From Pseudomonas sp. MWU15-20650 (GTDB lineage: Bacteria > Pseudomonadota > Gammaproteobacteria > Pseudomonadales > Pseudomonadaceae), in NCBI RefSeq assembly GCF_023242475.1, contig NZ_JALJFG010000001.1, positions 124,001-188,000 on the forward strand: DNA of 64,000 bases. Reading direction: 5' to 3'. This document shows positions 1 through 7,877 of this stretch, piece by piece; position 1 is the stretch's first letter, and every line of letters begins with the position of its first letter. Both the position numbers and the translations under genes were made by a program. The notes below the pieces were generated by a model. The model was given only the letters and a program-made list of their open reading frames with translations. It was not told the DNA's origin and did no database searches.

Positions 1-349
1 GATGAGGGCAGGCTGTCATCAGCACATGGCCCCAACCGATGCGTTGATAAGGATGCTGTGCAATACACCGGGGGCATACCTTGTGACCCTCACGGATCTG
101 ATATTTGGGGCGAAGCATGACGTTGCAACTGTCTGGAGCAGGTTGGCGAACGGCCAACTGGGCAGCATCGAGGTGCAACATCTCCGCCAGCCGGGCAAGC
201 TCCGTGTCACTGTAGGCCAACCGGGATTTCACCCCGAAGCTGGCCAAGAAGGCTTTAAGGCTTGGGGCCAGGTTACGCTCACTGACCCGTCGCAGAAAAC
301 CGTGCAGAGACTCATCGGAATACGGTTGCAGACGCACGATCAAGCTCAT
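1..349 (-). CDS. tniQ: TniQ/TnsD-family target-site protein, N-terminal part
   Basis: This is the start of a TniQ-family protein, the group that includes Tn7 TnsD and chooses the DNA target for the transposase. About 116 residues are visible before the window edge cuts the gene. The opening MSLIVRLQPYSDESLHGFLR is the typical TniQ start. Cysteine pairs in VCPRC (near residue 92) and TACPH (near 114) begin the zinc-binding part. The ATG overlaps the tnsC stop as ATGA, so it is the last visible gene of a coupled tnsABC-tniQ operon. Whether it is a long sequence-specific TnsD or a short TniQ cannot be told from this fragment. The family call is firm; the target specificity is unknown. Confidence 0.85.
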   Translation of the reverse strand, partial: MSLIVRLQPYSDESLHGFLRRVSERNLAPSLKAFLASFGVKSRLAYSDTELARLAEMLHLDAAQLAVRQPAPDSCNVMLRPKYQIREGHKVCPRCIAQHPYQRIGWGHVLMTACPH

Positions 350-1290
350 GACGCCACTCCCTTTGCGACGGACCGGGGCACAGACATGTGTGCCTCGGTC
401 AACATTCTGGCGAACCCTTGCCCCAGTAGACTTTCTACAGGGGGGTTGCCTTCAAAGGGATTAAATTCGAGAAAGCGGGTGTTGATTGCTTCCGCGTAGG
501 CGCGGACCAAGGTCTGCTCCGTGATGCGCTGATTCGTTGCCAAATGCTCTACGGCATGGAGCAGCTTCACCAGCATGCCAATGCGCCCCAAGCAGGCGGC
601 ATAGACGCGTCTGGCATAGTCCAAGTCTGTCGCATCAGGAATGACCCAGCCAGCATCACTAAATGCTTCAGTCAATGACAACAGGGCACGGCGAAACTCC
701 AATTGCTCGCCTTCGTGATTCCAGTTGTAGGGACGAAACTCGAACACGGCTTCAGCGCGGTCGCGCAGTTGTTCATTGCGGATCAAGACCTCGTTTGCCA
801 AAGGCAATCCAGTGAGCACCAAGGTCAGCCCCATCTCTTCGCCGAGCACCTTCAACCAGTCCGCCGCTTCCCGGGCAGCAGTGCGAGAACCACGCTCGGC
901 AAAATGTTGCATTTCATCGAAGACCAGGACTCTCGTCCCGGTAATCTTGATCAACTCGCAAGCCATGCGAGTCAGCTCTTCAGAGCTTGAACGGTTATAG
1001 CGCGGGGAACCCAAACCCTCTAGCAAGGCAATAGGCAAGGAGCGACGCGTTGGATTTACCGGCGTTACGACGCGCACAATGGGCATACGTCGAATGCCGT
1101 CGACCACTTTTGGCACGTTGTCGGCCATAACCGTTTTCACCAGTTCGCTCTTGCCGACCCGGGTCGGTCCAAAGATCGGCAGGATCAAGGATTCGCCGGC
1201 CAGACCACGCTTGACCGTAGACTCCAAACGGCTCAGTGCCTGGCTGAAGGTTGCGTGCTCGATCAACTCGTATTTCACCAGAGCACTCAT
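346..1290 (-). CDS. tnsC: TnsC-like AAA+ ATPase, transposition regulator
   Basis: This ATPase links the target-selection protein TniQ/TnsD to the TnsAB transposase. In Tn7-like elements it forms filaments on target DNA and activates insertion. The Walker A motif GPTRVGKS lies at residues 41-48 and the Walker B motif VLVFDE at about 121-126. At 314 aa it is much shorter than Tn7 TnsC (about 555 aa) and closer in size to the compact TnsC/TniB proteins. Its ATG overlaps the tnsB stop, and its own stop overlaps the tniQ start, both as ATGA, which points to translational coupling and fixed stoichiometry. The assignment is confident from motifs and neighbours. Confidence 0.9.
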   Translation of the reverse strand: MSALVKYELIEHATFSQALSRLESTVKRGLAGESLILPIFGPTRVGKSELVKTVMADNVPKVVDGIRRMPIVRVVTPVNPTRRSLPIALLEGLGSPRYNRSSSEELTRMACELIKITGTRVLVFDEMQHFAERGSRTAAREAADWLKVLGEEMGLTLVLTGLPLANEVLIRNEQLRDRAEAVFEFRPYNWNHEGEQLEFRRALLSLTEAFSDAGWVIPDATDLDYARRVYAACLGRIGMLVKLLHAVEHLATNQRITEQTLVRAYAEAINTRFLEFNPFEGNPPVESLLGQGFARMLTEAHMSVPRSVAKGVAS

Positions 1291-3254
1291 TGTGCGTCTC
1301 CTTTAACGGATTTCTTGCGACGCGGCGCGGCTGAGAGCACTGCTGTCGTAGACGGAGTGTCAAGAATCGTCTCGACTGCCGGACGAGACGTCTCTTGGCG
1401 CAAGGTCTTGAACCGCTCTTCTTCACGCTCCCGCCCTCGCGCAGCATGATTCTTATCTTTCATACTTCCACCGACCGCCCGGTCACGACCTTCTTTCAGC
1501 ATCTGCATATCAGCGATTTGGTAGTCCTCGCCGGACAACTGGGCATCGCTTTTCCCGAGGGCGCGGCGAATAGTGCGCGCCTCTTCAAAGCCGATCAAAG
1601 GCATCCCAGGCCGCTTGTTGTACGCTTCGATCAACACATCGGCATCGTCGGGATCAACCACAAAAATCGAGCGACAATCGAGCGGATTGAGCCGTACCTT
1701 AACCTTGGTTTTTTGCCCCCGGCGCTGATACAGCTTGCTCAACTCGAAACTGTTGTATTTCATGGTGTCGTGACACACACCCTCCCGACCCAACGTTTTT
1801 TCACAGGTGTGATAACGCAGACAAGCATTCCTGAACTCCACAGGATCTGGCGGTGGCATCACTGGATGTTGCCTCTTCAACAACTCCATGGCCCGTGCCG
1901 GCGAGCAGCCAGGTTCAAAGCGGTGCTCCAACCGTTGAAGTGGGGTTTGCATGTACACGTCCGCTACCCACTTGATGATCAAAGCCTCAAGCTCCACGAC
2001 GGTGTACAAACGCTCCTTCATCGCACGCCCAATGGGGTCACGTTCCAATGACGACTGCGACTTCGTGGATCCCTGTAGCGTATTGATCAGGCCAGACTTC
2101 AGCGTGCCGAAAAACCGCTCGATAAATGGTTTGGCCTGCGGCTTTCCAGCCATTGGGTAGTCAATCGTGGTGTTCAGATAACGCAGTGCATTCAGCACCA
2201 CACCGCCGTGATGTTCTTGCGCATTGTCGAGTACGATTGTCTCGATTGCCGCCGGAACCAACCAAGAATTCTTTAGCCGATAACGCTCGCTGAATGCCTC
2301 ACCTTTTGGCGAAAAGCAAAATTCAAGCGCGGACAATACGAAGTCCTGCGAGGGCTTTTTGATACTGCATTTGAGCATGACAATTGCACCAGTAGCCGCG
2401 TCGATACCTGCATAACAGGTAGCCCGACCAATCGGCTGGCCCTGTGCATCGCAGCAAAAAATGTCCAGCGGCGTGGCATCAACTTCGACTCGTTGGTAAG
2501 GGCGCTCGACCAGCAACTTGCGGATCGCCGTGCGCATCTCTTGATCGTGCGTAGCTTTCGACACTCGGCCTTGGGTGATCATAGTGTGCTCCATCGCATG
2601 AATACGACGACTGACGCTGCGGCGCGAAATGCCACGAAATGGCGCGTTTCGCTGAGCAGCACGCTCTCGACACTGGTGGTTCACCAATTTGGTGATCTGA
2701 CTGACGTTAAATTTGTCGGTCTGAAAGTACGACCGCATGATTTCATCGGTCACGGTTTCCTCGAAATCCAGATCTTCAAGGGTCTCCATCCGACGTTTAT
2801 TGCCACAGGCACTAAATCGCGGTGCCATTTGGTCCATTGAGCTAGCGAGGTTCGACGACTTGCGCCAGCGCTGAATTGTCCGCGTGGAGGGTAGGGCCAC
2901 CTTCAACTGGTCGCAGCGGGCCTTCAGACGCTCAACTGTCTCTGGCCAGGAGCAACCGTCACGACGCGCTTCGTCAATGTACTCAAGCAGCTCAAGCCGT
3001 TGATCCAGCGTATCGCGCTCACTCTGCGTCAAGTTGCGCACCGGCAAGGGTTGGACGGCGGACATCGTTGGACCGTAGACACGACGGTATTGGCCTTGCG
3101 CGAAACGTTGCTGGAATTCATCGATGTTTAGGACGAACTCTTCACCCAACGAGCCTTGCAGCACAATTTGAGCGATCTCCGGGCGAATGGACGTTACCCG
3201 GCGCACCTGGCCGCGTTCGAGGATGATGCTGTCGACTGACAAGGCGCGGTTCAT
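1287..3254 (-). CDS. tnsB: TnsB-like DDE transposase
   Basis: This is the catalytic transposase subunit. It binds the element ends, cuts the 3' strands and joins them to the target. The protein is 655 aa, with an N-terminal DNA-binding region containing helix-turn-helix-like stretches (TRTIQRWRKSS near 125) and an RNase-H fold core. The probable DDE triad is D259 (EVDATPLD), D343 (VLDNAQEH) and E379 (PFIERFFGTL). The start overlaps the tnsA stop and the stop overlaps the tnsC start, both by ATGA. With TnsA present, the element should move by cut-and-paste, as Tn7 does, rather than by the copy-in route of Tn5053-type elements that lack TnsA. No frameshift or missing catalytic residue is visible. 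Confidence 0.93.
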   Translation of the reverse strand: MNRALSVDSIILERGQVRRVTSIRPEIAQIVLQGSLGEEFVLNIDEFQQRFAQGQYRRVYGPTMSAVQPLPVRNLTQSERDTLDQRLELLEYIDEARRDGCSWPETVERLKARCDQLKVALPSTRTIQRWRKSSNLASSMDQMAPRFSACGNKRRMETLEDLDFEETVTDEIMRSYFQTDKFNVSQITKLVNHQCRERAAQRNAPFRGISRRSVSRRIHAMEHTMITQGRVSKATHDQEMRTAIRKLLVERPYQRVEVDATPLDIFCCDAQGQPIGRATCYAGIDAATGAIVMLKCSIKKPSQDFVLSALEFCFSPKGEAFSERYRLKNSWLVPAAIETIVLDNAQEHHGGVVLNALRYLNTTIDYPMAGKPQAKPFIERFFGTLKSGLINTLQGSTKSQSSLERDPIGRAMKERLYTVVELEALIIKWVADVYMQTPLQRLEHRFEPGCSPARAMELLKRQHPVMPPPDPVEFRNACLRYHTCEKTLGREGVCHDTMKYNSFELSKLYQRRGQKTKVKVRLNPLDCRSIFVVDPDDADVLIEAYNKRPGMPLIGFEEARTIRRALGKSDAQLSGEDYQIADMQMLKEGRDRAVGGSMKDKNHAARGREREEERFKTLRQETSRPAVETILDTPSTTAVLSAAPRRKKSVKGDAQ

Positions 3255-3979
3255 GGGTACACCTCCAAAAACTGGAGGTGAGACAGATCGCCATTAGCCG
3301 CACGTACTGTGCTGGTTGGCAAGAAGAGGGGAATGGACAAATCGGCCGTCAGCAACCCAATCAGCAAACCCGCTAGTACTCCGATTCGGCCAGACGTCAA
3401 ACGCAAGGAAAGTTCTTCGGTCAACCAGTCGGAACGGGAGTCGAGCAAGGTGCATATTTCTCTTTCCGCTGTCGCACGAGTCGACTCAAGATAATCTGCT
3501 CGCAGATGGTGCAGGCTAGACAGTGCCTGCATGACCGTGGGCGACACTACGGTGTCTGGGATGATCATGAAGCCAATACCGTGCTGGCGAAGACCGCTCT
3601 CAATGCCTGCACGCTTAGCCTCGAACTCCTCAATAAACTGAGAATGCTTGGCATCAATGGCCAGAGCGCTCCCATCATCAAGTCGGCAGAGGAAATCGGG
3701 TGTGTAGAAACGCGGCTTAACGCCTGGCCGTGGACAGTAATGCTGACGAGATGGCAGCACCTCGTTGCTCTGCAATTCGAGAGAGAAGGGCTGCGCCGTC
3801 AGTTCGATCACGCGCGGATCAATATCCAGCATCACGCCGATATCGCGCTCAAGCGCGCTTTCAACGCGCAAATCGCCACCCTTGCTTTTCAGCGATTTGA
3901 ATACGAGTGCGCGTCGCCCACGCTTTATTCTGCGGGAAACATCCCTTGCAAAAGAGGGACTATCGATGTCTTTGATCAT
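3251..3979 (-). CDS. tnsA: TnsA-like endonuclease, 5'-strand cleavage
   Basis: TnsA is a restriction-endonuclease-fold protein that cuts the 5' strands at the transposon ends while TnsB cuts the 3' strands. The protein is 242 aa, close to Tn7 TnsA (273 aa). An E...D...K nuclease signature is visible as E44 (or E40) in VESALERD, D95 in FYTPDF and K111 in AIDAKH. It is the first gene of the tnsABC-tniQ operon and its stop overlaps the tnsB ATG. In Tn7 the tnsA gene sits next to the right end of the element, so the DNA just upstream (3,980-4,432) is the first place to look for that end. Confidence 0.9.
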   Translation of the reverse strand: MIKDIDSPSFARDVSRRIKRGRRALVFKSLKSKGGDLRVESALERDIGVMLDIDPRVIELTAQPFSLELQSNEVLPSRQHYCPRPGVKPRFYTPDFLCRLDDGSALAIDAKHSQFIEEFEAKRAGIESGLRQHGIGFMIIPDTVVSPTVMQALSSLHHLRADYLESTRATAEREICTLLDSRSDWLTEELSLRLTSGRIGVLAGLLIGLLTADLSIPLFLPTSTVRAANGDLSHLQFLEVYP

Positions 3980-4432
3980 GCTGGTGTGCTCCTACGATGC
4001 ACTGGAAAGTGTTATTCGTCGTAGAAGAAAGTCAAATGACTCTAATATCTAATTAACTACAAAAACTGTGCTTACTTAAACAACAAAAAACATCGAGACA
4101 AAATTTTTACCAGCAATTCAATAAATTGAAAAACCTCACACAATTCAACTAGATATAATAAGTAAAGTAAGTTAGGAATAATTTTCGACCAGTGGTAGCG
4201 GATAAATGCCTACGTAACTAACCCCAGGCAGCAATCGCCATTCTCGGCACCTCTACTACCGTCCAAAATACGGTGTCGGAGATGGTTCGTTAGCGTTCAA
4301 ACCACCCCCATCAGCTTGCTTTAATGAGCCGAAGCATAGCGAGACCTTAAAAAGTAATCAATACTTTTTTGACGATGACTACGATTTTGTCTAACCTAAT
4401 GCGCTCTGTCCCTCCACCTGCACGAGACGCCA
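3980..4432. other. AT-rich divergent intergenic region, possible transposon end
   Basis: This 453-base gap separates the leftward tnsA operon from the rightward methylase-like gene and must hold their promoters. The part from about 4,030 to 4,180 is strikingly AT-rich compared with both flanks. Two similar stretches, ACAAAAA at 4,059-4,065 and ACAAAAAA at 4,083-4,090, each preceded by a TAA-rich half (AATTAACT, ACTTAAAC), are spaced 24 bases apart. That is about the spacing of TnsB sites in Tn7. GACAAAAT, the core of Tn7 TnsB sites, occurs at 4,097-4,104 and inverted at 4,384-4,391. I could not identify a TGT...ACA terminus or a target duplication, so the end assignment is only a suggestion. 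Confidence 0.35.
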
Positions 4433-6190
4433 ATGACCCAAGATGAGCAACTCCTCGAACAGTTGATGGAGGTTTTCGTTGGCCTGTCTTGGGCCGAAGC
4501 TCTGCCGCTGGTTTTGCAAACCACAGCGTGGGCCAGCTTATCGCGTACCGAATCTCTGCCGGTGGATCTCACGCTACCCCGTCAAATGAACTTGTCGCCG
4601 CAGGAGCAAGCAGACAATTTCAGATGCGTACAGCCGCTGATTTCCTCTCACCTGACCAGTACGTCTTGGACAGTCGACGCGACTCTCTTGCAGCACCTTC
4701 CGCTGTTGATTGAAAAGGTCGTCATGCTAGAGAAGCATGAGCTACGGAAATGGTGCGCCGACGACGTACTGTATTGGTCATCTGAACCAACACCAGCGAC
4801 GAGCGCTATCGCCCCGAGCCTGGCCAATTTTCTGGTTTCCCTCGCGACTTTTGACGCTCCTGATCAAATCTACCTGCCATGGGAACGGTCGGGCCAACTC
4901 GCGGCACGCTGTCGACGCAGAAACATTGATTGCTGGATCGACTCCCCAGCCCCCTTGATGGTGGATCTGGTGTTGGCTCAGCTCAGTGGTGCGCATCCCA
5001 ATGCTCACCGAAACGACCCGGTTCTCTCACCTGTCGAATTAGGGCCGGGCCAACTCAAACAATTCCCGGTCAGCCTGAGCATCCTTGAACCAGCTCAGCG
5101 TTATTCATTGAAAGACATCGAGAACGATCCACACGATCGTTTTCCAGAAAAGACTCATTCGAACATCGTTCTAAGTATCAGACACCTCCTGGCCCAGACT
5201 CAGGGCAAAATCGTGGTCGTCGTCCCGAATGGTTTACTCTTTAATGCGGGCGCTGAAAGGCTGCTTCGAGCTGATTTGCTTCAGAAACGGATGATCCACA
5301 CCGTCATCGGACTACCTGACGGGCTGTTCTCTCGATCTTCGACTGCCAATTCAGTGCTTATTCTCGATACGGTGAAACCTTCCGACTCCATTCGATTCGT
5401 GAAGATAACGGAGGAGTTCACCGCCAGCGGCCCCAGAAAAGACACCGAACTGGCCAAACTTCCACAGCTGCTTAGGGCAACGCGGGACCGCGATGACAAT
5501 CTGATGGCGATCAATGTCGCCGTCAGCGCGATTGCGCGAGACGAATGCAATCTTGAGATAGGTCGCTATTTGCTCGACGAGCAAACACGCAAACTGAGCG
5601 CAGTGCTGGCCATGCAGCACACCACCAAAATGTTCGATCACTTTGAAGTTGTTCGTGCGCGTCAGCACGCAACGAGCGCGCGAGGAGTATTTGTTCGAGA
5701 AATTCAGGCTGCCGACCTACCCGACTATGGCCATGTGCTAAGCGCAAGCAAAGACTCATTATTCGATCTCAGCACCGCGAAGGCACAGAGTTATTTTATC
5801 CAGCGAAACGACGTGTTGATTTGCCTAAAAGGGGCGGTGGGGAAGGTCGGCATCGTGAAATCCGCTCCTGAAAGAGGAGCGGGTGGGTGGGTTGCAGGCC
5901 AATCGTTGGCCATTCTACGCGCCCGGCCGTCTGGCCATTACGACCCAGGAGCGCTGATGGTCTACTTGCGTTCGCCCATGGGACAGGCCCAACTCAGCCG
6001 ACTAACCGTAGGGAGCAGCATTCCCACTCTGCAAGGTTCGGCGCTCAAAGAACTGGAAATACCGACGATGAATATCGTACAACAAGGAATGGCCGTCGAA
6101 GCTTTGGAAGAGGAGGCGTCCGTGCAATCGGAGATTGAGGCGTTGCGTCAGAAGCAATCCAAGATTGCTTCAGCGCTGTGGAAACTCTAA
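4433..6190 (+). CDS. Degenerate type I N6-methyltransferase fused to a specificity (TRD) domain
   Basis: The 585-residue protein reads like an HsdM methyltransferase domain followed by half of an HsdS specificity subunit. Recognisable HsdM landmarks are VVPNGLLF (about 263-270) and the stretch around VIGLPDGLF (about 291-299). The C-terminal 180 residues match HsdS: VLICLKGAVGKVGIV, GGWVAGQSLAILR, VYLRSPMGQAQLSRL, GSSIPTLQ, then a coiled-coil tail. The two catalytic sites look lost. Where motif I (DPxxGSG) should stand there is YLPWERSG (147-154), and where NPPF/Y should stand there is ILEPAQ (217-222). I therefore infer a DNA-binding, probably non-catalytic protein. It could serve as a sequence-recognition part of a defence or regulatory module. 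It is divergent from tnsA and no restriction subunit is adjacent. The TAA stop is followed by a related remnant. Confidence 0.75.
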   Translation: MTQDEQLLEQLMEVFVGLSWAEALPLVLQTTAWASLSRTESLPVDLTLPRQMNLSPQEQADNFRCVQPLISSHLTSTSWTVDATLLQHLPLLIEKVVMLEKHELRKWCADDVLYWSSEPTPATSAIAPSLANFLVSLATFDAPDQIYLPWERSGQLAARCRRRNIDCWIDSPAPLMVDLVLAQLSGAHPNAHRNDPVLSPVELGPGQLKQFPVSLSILEPAQRYSLKDIENDPHDRFPEKTHSNIVLSIRHLLAQTQGKIVVVVPNGLLFNAGAERLLRADLLQKRMIHTVIGLPDGLFSRSSTANSVLILDTVKPSDSIRFVKITEEFTASGPRKDTELAKLPQLLRATRDRDDNLMAINVAVSAIARDECNLEIGRYLLDEQTRKLSAVLAMQHTTKMFDHFEVVRARQHATSARGVFVREIQAADLPDYGHVLSASKDSLFDLSTAKAQSYFIQRNDVLICLKGAVGKVGIVKSAPERGAGGWVAGQSLAILRARPSGHYDPGALMVYLRSPMGQAQLSRLTVGSSIPTLQGSALKELEIPTMNIVQQGMAVEALEEEASVQSEIEALRQKQSKIASALWKL

Positions 6191-6441
6191 ACCGATTTGC
6201 ACCGTAGCCTTCTGACGTTTCTCCGCTCAGCGGCAGGCCAAGTGCCCCGAGTCGCTTGATGGTCGGGGCGACGATGCCTACGCTGCAACTCGCATCACTT
6301 AAAGAGTTGTCGGTTTCTGTGCCGGATGAACTGGATGCCGAGAAAATGCGCGACGCAGTGGACTCCGAAGCGCGGCTTCAAGCGGCCACTGAAGAGCTTA
6401 AACACGAACAGGCAGCCCTTTCAGACGAGTTTTGGCGCTAG
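6191..6441 (+). pseudogene. Frameshifted remnant of a second TRD tail
   Basis: Directly after the stop of the methylase-TRD gene, the same reading frame encodes LLTFLRSAAGQVPRV, which matches LMVYLRSPMGQAQLSRL of that gene. A frame change near 6,250 then continues as SRLMVGATMPTLQLASLKEL, matching SRLTVGSSIPTLQGSALKEL, and runs to a stop at 6,441 with a coiled-coil-like tail ending DEFWR. This is the end of a homologous but different specificity domain that has lost its beginning and gained a frameshift. It could be left from a recombination that swapped TRDs, with the old tail remaining downstream. A short protein starting at TTG 6,256 cannot be excluded but seems unlikely. Confidence 0.7.
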
Positions 6442-6519
6442 CTACGACAGGGCCGCGCGACCCAGCTCGTCGCTGAGGTCGCTCAGCGGCCCCTGAAGGC
6501 TACCAAAAATCAAACTTAC

Positions 6520-6531
6520 AAGTTGTAACTT
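6520..6531. promoter_or_regulatory. Inverted-repeat operator, copy 1 (AAGTT-GT-AACTT)
   Basis: AAGTTGTAACTT is an inverted repeat with a 2-base centre, lying just upstream of the -35 box of the helix-turn-helix gene at 6,595. The identical 12-mer recurs before the next gene at 7,013-7,024. Two exact copies, one before each of two adjacent small genes, suggest a binding site for the encoded regulator. Confidence 0.6.
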
Positions 6532-6535
6532 AATA

Positions 6536-6564
6536 TTGACGAGTTACCAGTGACAAGATAGATT
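6536..6564 (+). promoter_or_regulatory. Likely promoter of the HTH regulator gene
   Basis: TTGACG at 6,536-6,541 and TAGATT at 6,559-6,564 are separated by 17 bases and resemble a sigma-70 promoter. The start would fall about 20 bases before the AGGAG Shine-Dalgarno of the gene at 6,595. The operator copy at 6,520-6,531 lies four bases upstream of the -35 box. Confidence 0.5.
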
Positions 6565-6594
6565 TGCTCCTACAGCCACCGCCTAGGAGTCATC

Positions 6595-6981
6595 ATGCTT
6601 CCCTACCCATCCTCTCCCGAGTTCCCAGCCGCCCTGAAAGCCCGTCGTGAGTCGCTTGGCATGAGCCGCTCGGCCTTGGCCCGCGAAGCCAAGATCCATG
6701 TGGTCATGCCGCGTCGCTACGAAGAACCTGACTGCGGGGAGTTCGCTCGACCTCGCGTCGACACCACCTGGCTGGCCTTGAACAAGGCACTTGGGTACGA
6801 CATTCCGGATGACATTTTGGGATCGCTGATGCAAGCGCCCCTTACGCCATCAGCCGATGGGGATGCCATTACCGCGAAGGCAGGCGAGGTGAAGGCCCTG
6901 ACCCTCGCGGAAGCCAAAGCCGGTCTGGCGCTCACGTTTGATGTGGACGTCGACCGCATCGAAATCACCATTCGTGGTTGA
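6595..6981 (+). CDS. XRE-like helix-turn-helix regulator
   Basis: The 128-residue protein has an N-terminal helix-turn-helix (about residues 10-55: ALKARRESLGMSRSALAREA) typical of XRE/Cro-like regulators. Its C-terminus, LTLAEAKAGLALTFDVDVDR followed by IEITIRG, is a tail I associate with small regulators on mobile elements. A good Shine-Dalgarno, TAGGAG, precedes the ATG. The matched inverted repeats before this gene and before the next one (6,520 and 7,011) suggest that it represses itself and its partner. The two-gene arrangement resembles a toxin-antitoxin or immunity-control pair, but nothing in the sequence proves toxicity. The target genes and signal are unknown. Confidence 0.7.
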   Translation: MLPYPSSPEFPAALKARRESLGMSRSALAREAKIHVVMPRRYEEPDCGEFARPRVDTTWLALNKALGYDIPDDILGSLMQAPLTPSADGDAITAKAGEVKALTLAEAKAGLALTFDVDVDRIEITIRG

Positions 6982-7010
6982 TGCGAAAATAAAACATCAT
7001 CAACCAATAC

Positions 7011-7026
7011 AAAAGTTGTAACTTTT
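7011..7026. promoter_or_regulatory. Inverted-repeat operator, copy 2 (AAAAGTT-GT-AACTTTT)
   Basis: This copy is extended to a 16-base inverted repeat, AAAAGTTGTAACTTTT, and ends directly before the AAGG Shine-Dalgarno (7,027-7,030) of the small gene at 7,039. Bound protein here would block transcription or act as a roadblock. It contains the same 12-mer as the site at 6,520-6,531. Confidence 0.6.
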
Positions 7027-7038
7027 AAGGTGCTACAG

Positions 7039-7284
7039 ATGAACACGACGCAGACTTCGGATTGGGACAAGGCTTCGGAAACCCTGAAACACAACGTTGC
7101 AGCAATGCCGCTCGGCCAAGAGCGCAAGATTCGCGAGATCATTGGCGAAGTGACCTGGGCGCCACTGCACCGATCCACGCGCCATCGCTTCGGGAAACAC
7201 GTACGCGCCAATCTTGAACACTATGGGCTGGTGTTTGCACGCATGGCCGGCCGTATCGCCGTGTATAAAAAGTCGGCCATCTGA
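7039..7284 (+). CDS. Small DUF1413-like protein
   Basis: This 81-residue protein is predicted from ATG 7,039, which has AAGG eight bases upstream; a GTG at 7,030 is less likely because it overlaps that signal. The pattern MPLGQ...IREIIGEVTWAPLHRSTRHRFGKHV resembles the DUF1413 layout (LPxGxxFxxxDL...W..L..G.R..LGR.F), a family of unknown function that I recall from toxin-like contexts. The many arginines and histidines suggest nucleic-acid binding. It follows the HTH gene by 57 bases and has its own operator copy, so the two probably form one regulatory unit. Function unknown. Confidence 0.6.
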   Translation: MNTTQTSDWDKASETLKHNVAAMPLGQERKIREIIGEVTWAPLHRSTRHRFGKHVRANLEHYGLVFARMAGRIAVYKKSAI

Positions 7285-7877
7285 ACGGTTTTACTCGGGT
7301 CTGGCGCACCTGTCGCCAACGGATCGGGTTTGCTCAGTAAGCCCACTGCGTTGTTCCCAGGTTGCCCGGCCGGCCTCGCTGCATGTGTTGGACGTTATGG
7401 TCAATCACCGCCCTCCTGTTTGCCGCTCCTGGTGTGAGCCCTTCTCAGAATTGATCACCCCCCCCGATCTCCGGTCAGTAGCCACCCATGTGGTAGAAAA
7501 ATGGTTCGACCACTAGCCTGCCCTCTTTAGGAGCTGGATTTGGGTCTAGAACAACGGAAAAAAGCGGGGGGAGCAGGACGCGCTGGTCGCGTTGATCAAG
7601 AGCGGGGCGGGAGTTTGGGGTGACGTGCGGGTAGGATTGGTTGGGAGGTTTTCATATTCCCCGCGCTTCACATCGATAACTACAGCACAAACTCATCGTA
7701 ATAGAGCTGACATCCATTTAAAATCAACGCTGTATTGTCATGTGGTTCGGACGATTTGATTGCTGAGCAGGGAAGGCAAAAGCTACAAACATTAGTAAAT
7801 GGGCACCGTTGCACCGCTTCTGAAGAGTCAAAGATGTAATCAAGAATAATCATGTATTAAAGGGCACGGATAACAAT
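7285..7877. other. Intergenic region upstream of drmD, no gene recognised
   Basis: This 593-base stretch has no convincing gene. The left part (to about 7,660) is GC-rich and includes short open frames without family resemblance; the right part (about 7,680-7,877) is AT-rich and should contain the drmD promoter. The abrupt composition change near 7,670 may mark a junction between two acquired segments, the methylase/HTH module and the DISARM locus. No attachment site, direct repeat or tRNA fragment was found by eye. Confidence 0.4.

Noticed and set aside
2..499. Plus-strand frame at the left edge
   Set aside because: It runs antisense to tniQ and tnsC, whose motifs are clear on the other strand.
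4433..6190. A functional type I or type IIG restriction-modification enzyme
   Set aside because: No nuclease domain or hsdR neighbour is present and both methylase catalytic motifs are unrecognisable, so a working R-M enzyme is not supported.
7214..7516. Open frame after the DUF1413-like gene
   Set aside because: It overlaps that gene, has no Shine-Dalgarno and no recognisable features; treated as chance.
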